Source of the DNA: JAZDLX01 sp964538455
Lineage (GTDB): Bacteria > Electryoneota > Electryoneia > Electryoneales > Electryoneaceae
Direction: 5' to 3'
Assembly: GCA_964538455.1 (NCBI GenBank)
Contig: CAZIDZ010000057.1
Span: forward strand, 1-13,404
Length of the DNA: 13,404 nt
Shown here in pieces: positions 6,722 through 13,404 of the stretch. Made by a program: the position numbers and the translations under genes. Numbering within the stretch: the first letter of the stretch is position 1; every line of letters starts with the position of its first letter. Below the pieces are notes generated by a model that searched no databases, had not been told where the DNA came from, and was given only the letters and a program-made list of their open reading frames with translations.

Positions 6722-9700
6722 GAAAATCCTCAAAGAGTGCCGTGATCATCGAACCGATCTGGTCGTCGGTGAAATGCCGGGCTTTGATCGCGCTCGTCGG
6801 ACACCAGACAGCGCAGGTTCCGCACCCCTTGCACAATGCGCCGTTGATGCGGGCGAAATCCCGCCCGTTTTCATCCGTTATCAACTGCGGCGCACGGTAC
6901 TCGCAGATGTCCACACATGTCCCGCACGCCCGGCACCGCGACTCATCCACTTCACAGACTACGGGTTCCAGCGCGAGACTGTCTTTCCCCAGCAGTTCCG
7001 CCACTTTTTCCGCGGCCGCGTGCGCCTGTGTCAAAGAATCGGTTATGTCCTTCGGTCCCTGCACCGTACCGCAGAGCATGACTCCGTCGATGCAGGTTTC
7101 CACCGGACCGAGTTCCGGGTGGCGCTCCATCAGGAAGCCATCCGCGCCGCGCGGCACTTTCAACAACTGGCGCAACGGTTCGGATTTTTCCTTCTCGTCC
7201 ACCATCCCGGTCGCCAGCACAACCAGATCCACTGGAATCTCAAGATCCCGGTCGATCAGGGTTTCGTGCATCGTCACCCGGTCGACGCGCTGGTTTCCCT
7301 CCAGCACCGGCAGGGACTCGGGGTCGTAGCGAAGAAACAGGGTTCCCTGTTTCCGCACCTCACGGTACAGCTCCTCCTCGGACTGCCCCACCATCCTCAT
7401 GTCGCGGTAGAGCACAGCGACGTCGATGCCCCGCTTTCGTAGCTCGGAGGCCTGTTTCACCGTGGCGGGGCAGCAATAGCGAGAGCACCCTTCGTACCCT
7501 CCTCCCTCGCGTCGCGAGCCCACGCACTGCACGAAGGCTACCTGCCGGACTTCTTTCATCACCCCTGAGGGATCGTCGCCTTTAAGGATCCTTTCGAGCT
7601 CCAGCGATGTGATCACGTTATCCGCTTCCCCGTACCGCCACCGCTCGCCGGGGCGGTGCAGACTGGCGCCGGTCGCAATGACGATCGCCCCGACCTCCAG
7701 ATCCGGCAGTATCTCCCCGCTGGCACGATCTTCAAGCTGGACGGTGAAATTGCCGACATAACCGCTGACATGCTTGACTTGAGAATTGAGTAGAACGCCG
7801 ACCTTGGATTGCTCCAGTTCGCTGATGAGTTTTGCTGCAGGATTGCCCCCATTGTTCATCGCCGGGAACGTGGCGTGAAACTCCTTCACTCTCCCGCCAA
7901 GCTCACCCTCCGCTTCGATCAGGGTGACGTCGATGCCCATCGCATCAAGGTCGAGAGCGGCGCGCATACCGGCGATTCCTCCGCCCACGACGAGGGCGCG
8001 ACGAGTCACCGGCACGCCGGTCACCTCGAGTGGCTGCAGTCTGGCTGCTCGCGCGACAGCCATGCGGACCAGATCGATCGCTTTCCCGTTGGCCTTATCC
8101 CGCTCACGGGAGTGGACCCAGGAGCATTGATCGCGGATATTTGCCATCTCGAAGAGGTAGGGATTCAGTCCCGCCCGCTGCACCGCCTGGCGGAATACAG
8201 GTTCATGAGTGCGTGGAGTGCAGGCCGCAACGACAACCCGGTTCAAGTTGTACTCAGCAATTTTTTCGGCGATGGACTGTTGGCCTGCATCCGCACAGGC
8301 GAAAAGCTCGGAACCGGCGTACACAACGTTGGGAAGCCTTTCGATTTCGCCCACAAGTTCCGGCACCCTGATCAAGCGGGCGATGTTCGCTCCACAATGA
8401 CAGACGAAGACGCCGATGCGCGGCTCTCCGCTGGCGTCGATGGGTTCTACAGCCGATTCTTCATCGATCGATTCCGTCTGCTCGAATCCCTGTACGTAGC
8501 GTGTGGCCAAGGCAGCCGTTGCGGACGCCTGCGCGACGCATTCCGGGATCACGTGCGGTCCGCCCGCGCTTCCGCAGAGAAATACGCCGGGGCGGTTTGT
8601 CTCCACCGGACGGTCGGGACTCGCCGCAGAGAAAAAACCAATCGCATTTGTCTCGATGCGAAGCGCCTTCGCCAGCTCGTTCGTCTCCGGACGGGGTATG
8701 CCGGCACATGAAAGCACGACAAGGTCGCTTCGAATGCGAAGTTGTTTCTGGTCTTCGGTGTCTTCGACGAAGATCAGGACATCGTCGTTCTCCACTTCCA
8801 TCAGCTTGCTTGGGCGTCCGCGGACGAAATGGATGTAGTCCTCCTGTTTCGCCCTGTCGACGAAGCTGTCGAATCCCTTGCCGAATGCACGAATATCCGT
8901 GTAGAGGATGGTGCAGGACTCCACCTCAGGCTGGTGCTGAGCGATCAGCAGCGCATCCTTGACCGCGTTCATGCAACAGTACCGTGAGCAGTTGGGGCGC
9001 CCCCCCTCGCCGCGCGCACCAACACACTGAACGAACACGAGGTTTTTCGGCTCCGCGCGATCCGATGGCCGAATGATGCGACCTTCGGTGGGACCGGAAG
9101 CGTTCAGCAACCGCTCGAATTCCAGGCTGGTCATCACATTCTGCCAGACGCCGTACCCGTAACTTTTCATTACATGCGGATGGAACTCGTCGAAGCCCGT
9201 CGCCACGATCACCGAGCCCACCTCCAGCTCGCGCTGGGTGGGCTGCATGTCATGTTCGATCGCCTTCATCTTGCAGACGTTCCGGCAGCGTTCGCAGACA
9301 AAATGGGTAGCGGTGTTCAAACAGGTATCGAAATCGATCACATAGGAGGAGGGTACTGCCTGCGGGTAGGGACGGTAGATGGCCTTGCGCGACGCCAGCC
9401 CCAGGTCCCACTCGTTGCGGGTGGTCTGCGGGCAGGCACGCGCGCAATCCCCGCACCCCGTACAGAGATCCGCCTTCACATACCTCGGCTTGATCCGGAC
9501 GGTTGCCCTGAAATGACCCGCTTCACCATCCAGGCGGGTCACCTCACCCAGGGTAATCAGCTCGATATTTGGATGCCGACCGGCATCCATGGCCTTCGGC
9601 CCGAGAATTCAAATCGAGCAGTCCATCGTGGGAAAGGTCTTATCGAGCTGCGCCATCCGACCGCCAATCGCGGGATTCTTCTCCACCAGGTAGACCTGGT

Positions 9701-9776
9701 AGCCACGGTTGGCGATGTCGAGGGATGCTTGGATGCCGGCGATTCCGCCGCCAATGACCAGCACTCCCTTTTCCAT
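6687..9776 (-). CDS. hdrA: Selenocysteine tandem HdrA-HdrA fusion
   Basis: A 1029-residue protein made of two HdrA units in one chain, read through UGA codon 56 (9609-9611) as Sec. Unit 1 (about 1-430) has the FAD motif GGGIAG near 9-14, MDCSI-Sec at 51-56, inserted ferredoxin motifs (Cys105/108/111/115 and Cys152/161/164/168), and Cys251 with CSRYCC at 263-268. Unit 2 (about 450-1029) has the N-terminal cluster domain (Cys459/461, 494, 519, 551), FAD motif near 598, a second CVGSR...CSRYCC set at 751-769, and C-terminal ferredoxins (Cys948/951/954/958 and 982/985/988/992). In unit 2 the Cys/Sec motif is replaced by AMNNGGNPAAK (640-650), and the inserted ferredoxin is missing. Two FADs are expected. 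The gene starts 24 nt after the gamma-subunit stop and overlaps mvhD. The size and neighbours recall BamE. The ribosome site is weak; the start is chosen from the family N-terminus. Confidence 0.91.
9571..9611 (-). promoter_or_regulatory. UGA Sec codon and bacterial SECIS hairpin of tandem hdrA
   Basis: The UGA at 9609-9611 is followed after 20 nt by the mRNA hairpin GGAUGCC-GGUC-GGCAUCC (9588-9571). In this copy an extra closing U-A pair gives 8 bp. Sequence, spacing and loop are identical to the element in the other hdrA gene. From the AAG codon to the first two bases of the following Pro codon the two genes match exactly, whereas most synonymous positions on either side differ. That pattern supports selection on the RNA as well as on the protein. 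Confidence 0.87.
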
Positions 9777-9800
9777 CTTCCGTACTCTGTTTATGCCTTA

Positions 9801-10391
9801 TCAGCTGTGCGCCGCTTCCTCCTTCTTTTTCTTCGGTTTCGAAACAGTTGGCTGCTTGGGTACTTCATATTGAAGCCCGAACTCCAGGGCTTTCTTGTTC
9901 AGTTCCTCCGTACCCTTTGGTGCAGCCTTCAGCACAGATTTTTCCATCGCTTCCGGGGTGGCAATTTTCGTGCTGCGGATCAGAAAGCCGAGCATGATGA
10001 CGTTCGCCACAATCCTGCGGTCGAAGACCTTCTCCGCGCTCTGGGTTGCGGGAATCGGGAGATAGGTGATGCCGGGAATCGATTTCTCGAACTTGACAAG
10101 GTCCTGATCGTAGATAAGAACCCCGCCTTCCTGCATCTGGTCGCAGTACTTGTCGAATCCCTCCTGCGACATGGCGAGTAGAATGTCCTGCTTCTTCACG
10201 AATGGATAGAGTACCGGCCGATCGGAGATCACGACCTGTGAGCTGCATGCACTTCCGCGAGCTTCCGGACCGTAGGACTGAGTGAACACAGCATGTTGAT
10301 TATCGTAAATCGAGATCGCCTGGCCGAGGGTGTAGCCCGCCATGATGATGCCCTGTCCGCCAAACCCGGTTAAACGAATCCGCTTTTCCAT
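9801..10391 (-). CDS. korC: 2-oxoacid:ferredoxin oxidoreductase gamma subunit
   Basis: The 196-residue protein is the gamma subunit of a 2-oxoacid:acceptor oxidoreductase, which helps form the CoA-binding domain of the heterotetramer. It begins with the family signature GFGGQGI (residues 9-15) and contains the conserved SYGPEARGSACSSQVVIS segment at 39-56, with DILLAMSQEGFDKY at 69-82 in the usual place. The last 20 residues form a Pro/Lys-rich, probably disordered tail. The ATG is 8 nt after the beta-subunit stop, with a run of six G three bases upstream serving as a tight ribosome site. Length is normal for the family. The korC name assumes 2-oxoglutarate; the same family includes branched-chain (Vor) and other enzymes that cannot be separated by eye. 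Confidence 0.9.
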   Translation of the reverse strand: MEKRIRLTGFGGQGIIMAGYTLGQAISIYDNQHAVFTQSYGPEARGSACSSQVVISDRPVLYPFVKKQDILLAMSQEGFDKYCDQMQEGGVLIYDQDLVKFEKSIPGITYLPIPATQSAEKVFDRRIVANVIMLGFLIRSTKIATPEAMEKSVLKAAPKGTEELNKKALEFGLQYEVPKQPTVSKPKKKKEEAAHS

Positions 10392-10399
10392 GGTCCCCC

Positions 10400-11239
10400 C
10401 TAGGCTACGGCTTCCTCTTCCGCTTCACCACGCACCATCTGCAGGTAGGTCGGCTTGTTGATGTCGACGAACTTTCCGCAGATGATCTTCTCCTGGAATT
10501 GCAGATCGAGATCGTCGAGGTTCGCCCCGTGCCGGATCTCGCAGTGATCGTGATAGAAATTCATCAATTCGGTTCCCGTGCCCAGCCGGTTCTTGCGAGC
10601 GTAGAGCGTTGCACACGGCGCGATGATCTCCACGAAACTGAAACCGGGTTTCTCGATCGCCTCCTGCATCGCCCGCGTCAACCGTTTGATATGGAGCACG
10701 GTCCAGCGCGCCACGTAGACGGCTCCCAGCGCGGCGACCAGCTTGGGGATGTTCGCCGGGAATTCATGGCTGCCATACGGTGAAGTCGTCGTCCTCGCGT
10801 TCAGCGGAGTCGTCGGAGCCAGTTGCCCGCCGGTCATTCCGTAGATAAAGTTGTTGACGCAGAAGACGGTGATGTCGAAATTGCGGCGGGCGGTGTGCAG
10901 AAGATGATTGCCGCCAATCGCCACAAGATCTCCGTCGCCCGAAAAGACGATCACCTTCATCTTGGGTTTCGCGGTGTGAAGCCCTACGGCAAAGGGTAAA
11001 GCGCGGCCGTGCGTCGTGTGGAATGAGTCAAGCTTCACGTAGCCCGCGACACGGCCCGTACACCCGATTCCCGAGACCACGGCGATATCCTCTTCCGGGA
11101 TCTCCGACTCCTCGATCGCGTTGATGAAGCAGCTCACCGCTGTGCCAATGCCGCAGGTTGGACACCAGATGTGCGGCAGACGATCCGTCCGCAACAACCG
11201 GTCCTTGGGATGCGCTGTTGTTTGCTGAATCACTGTCAT
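10400..11239 (-). CDS. korB: 2-oxoacid:ferredoxin oxidoreductase beta subunit
   Basis: This 279-residue subunit binds thiamine pyrophosphate and a [4Fe-4S] cluster, and decarboxylates the 2-oxoacid bound by the complex. The TPP motif begins GDGD at 101-104 and ends at the Asn-Asn of 129-130, followed by YGMTGGQ. Cluster ligands are Cys26 and Cys29 (WCPTCGIG), Cys60 (GIGCTGR) and Cys209 (APCATLYAR). The HTTHGRALPFAVGLHTAKP segment at 74-92 is typical of the KorB/VorA type. The start overlaps the alpha-subunit stop by 4 nt (ATGA). There is no sign of truncation. The Arg-Lys-Asn after the last cysteine and the charged C-terminus match two-chain KorAB-type enzymes rather than one-chain pyruvate oxidoreductases. 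Confidence 0.93.
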   Translation of the reverse strand: MTVIQQTTAHPKDRLLRTDRLPHIWCPTCGIGTAVSCFINAIEESEIPEEDIAVVSGIGCTGRVAGYVKLDSFHTTHGRALPFAVGLHTAKPKMKVIVFSGDGDLVAIGGNHLLHTARRNFDITVFCVNNFIYGMTGGQLAPTTPLNARTTTSPYGSHEFPANIPKLVAALGAVYVARWTVLHIKRLTRAMQEAIEKPGFSFVEIIAPCATLYARKNRLGTGTELMNFYHDHCEIRHGANLDDLDLQFQEKIICGKFVDINKPTYLQMVRGEAEEEAVA

Positions 11240-12396
11240 GGCAGAATCTCCTCCACCACAGACAACACCTCTTCCGGCATATGAACCCGGCCGCCCGGAT
11301 TGGGCGCGAGTAGAACCTCGCAGCGCCCCCCCGCCACCCGCTCCGTTTCGCGTACCATCTGGCCCATGTTGATTTCCACAACGACGATGCCCTTGACCTG
11401 AGCGGCGAGCTCCCGCACACGTTTTTCAGGGAAAGGCCAGGCTGTAATCAGACGGAAGAATCCGACTTTCTTGCCCTGTTCACGAGCCAGCAGCATCGCC
11501 CACTCCGCAATCCGGGAACTGATCCCGTACGAGAGGATGATCAGTTCGGCGTCCTCGGTGTTTTTCTCCTCGTAGCGGACGATTTTATCCACGTTCAGAC
11601 GAATTTTGTCCACAAGCCGTTTGACCAGTGGATGGTGCGTCTCGGGAGTGACATCCGGATACCCGCGCTCATCATGGGTCAGCCCTGTGACGTGAATCCG
11701 GTAGCCGTCTCCGGCGATCGCCATCGAGGGTACCAGTCCATTGTTGACCGAGTAGGAGCGAAAATCCTTCAGCCCCTTTTTCGCGCGTTTTCGCTCGACG
11801 TAATGAATTTTTTCGGGAGGCGGGATTTCCACACGCTCGTACATGTGGCCAACCACCTCATCTGTCATCAGCAGCACGGGGGTCCGGTACTCTTCGGAGA
11901 GGTTGAACGCATCGATCGTGAAATCGAAGCACTCCTGCGGCGAACTGGGACACAGGGCGATGATCTCATAATCGCCGTGCGATCCCCACCGCGCCTGCAT
12001 CATATCCTGCTGCCCGACGAGAGTCGGCAGGCCGGTAGAGGGACCTCCCCGCTGCACGTTGCAGACAACACAGGGAGTCTCCATCATCACGCCGAGGCCC
12101 AGGTTTTCCATCATCAGACTGAAACCCGGACCCGAGGTGGCCGTCATCGATTTCACACCGCCCCAGGATGACCCCAGAATGGCCCCCATCGACCCCAACT
12201 CATCTTCCATCTGCACATAGAGTCCATCCTCGGTCTCAGGAAACCGTTCAGCGATTCGCTCCGCCACCTCGGTCGCGGGGGTAATCGGATACCCCGCAAA
12301 GAAACGGCACCCCGCCGTGATCGCACCCTCGGCCACCGCCGTGTCGCCACTCATGAAAAAAGTCCCCGAAAGGACTCCTTTAGTATTGATGTTCAT
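11236..12396 (-). CDS. korA: 2-oxoacid:ferredoxin oxidoreductase alpha subunit
   Basis: The 386-residue alpha subunit supplies the pyrimidine half of the TPP site and the substrate pocket. Family motifs are GYPITPATE at 35-43, the ATSGPGFSLM loop at 86-95 and QRGGPSTGLPT at 115-125, followed by QQDMMQARWGSHGD. The C-terminal transketolase-like domain (from about 265) contains SYGISSR and VVEINMGQM. Length is typical. The start forms an ATGA overlap with the delta-subunit stop. The gene product should convert a 2-oxoacid plus CoA and oxidised ferredoxin to acyl-CoA, CO2 and reduced ferredoxin together with the other three subunits. 2-Oxoglutarate is the default guess; 2-oxoisovalerate, other branched-chain or aryl 2-oxoacids are real alternatives. 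Confidence 0.92.
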   Translation of the reverse strand: MNINTKGVLSGTFFMSGDTAVAEGAITAGCRFFAGYPITPATEVAERIAERFPETEDGLYVQMEDELGSMGAILGSSWGGVKSMTATSGPGFSLMMENLGLGVMMETPCVVCNVQRGGPSTGLPTLVGQQDMMQARWGSHGDYEIIALCPSSPQECFDFTIDAFNLSEEYRTPVLLMTDEVVGHMYERVEIPPPEKIHYVERKRAKKGLKDFRSYSVNNGLVPSMAIAGDGYRIHVTGLTHDERGYPDVTPETHHPLVKRLVDKIRLNVDKIVRYEEKNTEDAELIILSYGISSRIAEWAMLLAREQGKKVGFFRLITAWPFPEKRVRELAAQVKGIVVVEINMGQMVRETERVAGGRCEVLLAPNPGGRVHMPEEVLSVVEEILP

Positions 12397-12695
12397 GACG
12401 CAGCCCCACTGGTTTGCGTCTGTGACAAACCCTTATCGTTTTCGACCTCTTCGGAAAAGATGGCGAATTCCGGGCAGATGTTCGCACACAGGTTGCAGTT
12501 TACACATTCGCCTTCTTTTACAATTTCAGGATAATGATATCCTTTCTTGTTGAAACCCTCAGACATAGTAAGAACACCCTTGGGACAGTAGTCGAGGCAG
12601 AAACTGCACCCCTTACATCGCTCCGTAATGATCCGGACCGTCCCTTTAGGGTGTTCGAGCTTGGTTTCGTCGAGTGGAGTTCGCCAGAGTTTCAT
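12393..12695 (-). CDS. korD: 2-oxoacid:ferredoxin oxidoreductase delta (ferredoxin) subunit
   Basis: A 100-residue 2[4Fe-4S] ferredoxin subunit that passes electrons from the TPP enzyme to external ferredoxin or directly to a partner. The two cluster motifs are Cys27/30/33/37 (CKGCSFCLDYCP) and Cys64/67/70/74 (CVNCNLCANICP). The N-terminus and spacing match KorD/PorD subunits. The start is well supported: AAGGAG lies seven bases upstream of the ATG. It is the first gene of the cluster, and its stop overlaps the alpha-subunit start by 4 nt, so the whole oxidoreductase is probably made in coupled stoichiometry. The operon promoter should lie in the region to its right; no clear -35/-10 pair can be named. 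Confidence 0.92.
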   Translation of the reverse strand: MKLWRTPLDETKLEHPKGTVRIITERCKGCSFCLDYCPKGVLTMSEGFNKKGYHYPEIVKEGECVNCNLCANICPEFAIFSEEVENDKGLSQTQTSGAAS

Positions 12696-13404
12696 CTGCT
12701 AACTCCTTGTTATCAAGAGAATTTTTAACTCAATCGCGCTCCTCGTTATCCTGTTGGCAGCAGAAGCTCAGGCAAACATCTCGTCGTAGTCCAACCCAAT
12801 CAGATTCCCGTCAAGTAGAGAATGCATGCAACAGGAACGGGGCTTGGGTGAAGTGGAGTTCCTTTCAAAGTTGACCGTTATCTCGCATCTGGAAAAAATT
12901 GCTTTTCTAATAACAATTTACAGGAAGCTACAAACATTCAGCAAATGCCACAAGAACAGTCTCCTTAGCGAACTAACGGAAAACATGCTCCCTGAGCAGA
13001 GCTTGCTAATCACAGCTTTCAGAAGCATGGAATAGGAAGGTGAACAACAGAAAACGTGACGGGTGAACCACGGTCGCACCTTTTCATTCACGACCCGGTT
13101 CGATTGTCGTCCCGGATCCGTCATAAAGGAGAATGAATCCGTACTAGAATAAGAAATCAAGGATTCGGGATTAATCCCATATCCTTGTATTCGTTGCCGT
13201 GGGAGAAGGACTTGATCCCCGACACAAGGATGATGTGGCTTCAAACACTCGAGATTCATTAAAAACAACCATCGTCTTCCATCCATTCATTCCTCTCACG
13301 GCTTTCACAAAAATCCCAAATTCCAATTTCTGATTGTTGTAGGAGGTCTTAGCAATGATAATATTCACATTGTCGTTCCCCCCTCTACCTTCGCATTGGG
13401 AGAA
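12696..13404. other. Long intergenic region upstream of the cluster
   Basis: About 700 nt with lower GC than the genes and no convincing coding sequence. It should contain the promoter and leader of the minus-strand operon, but no consensus sigma-70 or sigma-54 pair is clear. A minus-strand frame is open from the right window edge to a TAA at 13171-13173, with a possible GTG start at 13368 after a G-rich site. It has no recognisable domain and its stop lies inside a hairpin, so it could be the 3' end of a gene, a relic or chance. The 122-codon minus frame ending at 12918 also has no family features. A tRNA-Sec gene was looked for and not seen. Confidence 0.5.
13158..13187 (-). terminator. Hairpin, possible terminator of an upstream minus-strand transcript
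   Basis: CAAGGAT at 13158-13164 pairs with ATCCTTG at 13181-13187. Between them is the perfect palindrome GGGATTAATCCC (13167-13178), giving a 7-bp outer and 4-5-bp inner stem separated by a 2x2 internal loop. On the minus strand the hairpin is followed by the T-rich stretch ATTTCTTATTCT, as in a weak intrinsic terminator; on the plus strand the trailing sequence is less T-rich. If real, it would insulate the Kor-Hdr operon from whatever lies to the right. An operator-type palindrome is the alternative. Confidence 0.4.

Noticed and set aside
13080..13125. Possible tRNA T-arm (GGTTCGATT) that might belong to a tRNA-Sec gene
   Set aside because: The flanking bases do not form a T-stem, and no acceptor or anticodon arm was found.
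12918..13286. A 122-codon minus-strand reading frame upstream of korD
   Set aside because: It has no recognisable domain, an unusual Ser/Cys/Arg-rich composition and no clear ribosome site.

Overview
The window carries one long minus-strand gene cluster. It covers about 12.3 of 13.4 kb and is transcribed from right to left. All the clear genes belong to anaerobic ferredoxin- and flavin-based electron transfer, apart from a terminal GNAT acetyltransferase. The host is most likely a strictly anaerobic, GC-rich bacterium that makes selenocysteine. The evidence is oxygen-sensitive enzymes throughout, plus two in-frame UGA codons each followed inside the coding region by a hairpin of bacterial SECIS type (archaeal SECIS elements lie in untranslated regions). 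The phylum cannot be read from the sequence; a sulfate-reducing, syntrophic or related uncultured anaerobe would fit.

Layout from right to left. 12696-13404 has no convincing gene and holds a strong hairpin. 12695-9801 encodes a complete four-subunit 2-oxoacid:ferredoxin oxidoreductase in the order delta, alpha, beta, gamma (korDABC-like). 9776-6687 is a selenocysteine-containing HdrA protein of 1029 residues built from two fused HdrA units. 6721-6209 is a free-standing MvhD. 6212-5064 is an HdrD-like iron-sulfur protein with two CCG domains. 5007-2359 is a second selenocysteine HdrA, fused to an MvhD domain and a C-terminal zinc-ribbon-like motif. 2362-1853 is HdrC, 1856-969 is HdrB and 951-352 is a GNAT acetyltransferase. 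1-351 has no supported gene and holds an inverted repeat.

Several adjacent genes overlap by 4 nt at ATGA or GTGA junctions, and no gap exceeds 57 nt. A single operon is therefore likely. The oxidoreductase would release low-potential electrons from a 2-oxoacid while making an acyl-CoA. The Hdr proteins contain three HdrA flavin units, two MvhD units and two CCG-type active-site proteins, and look like a large soluble electron-bifurcating or confurcating complex. The HdrA-HdrA / MvhD / HdrD trio resembles the BamE/BamF/BamD part of class II benzoyl-CoA reductase. The Bam catalytic subunits (BamB, BamC), hydrogenase subunits and FlxABCD-type NADH modules are absent from this window. The most interesting features are the paired Sec-HdrA proteins with an identical SECIS hairpin, the tandem HdrA whose second unit has lost its Cys/Sec motif, and the direct linkage of this Hdr assembly to a 2-oxoacid oxidoreductase.
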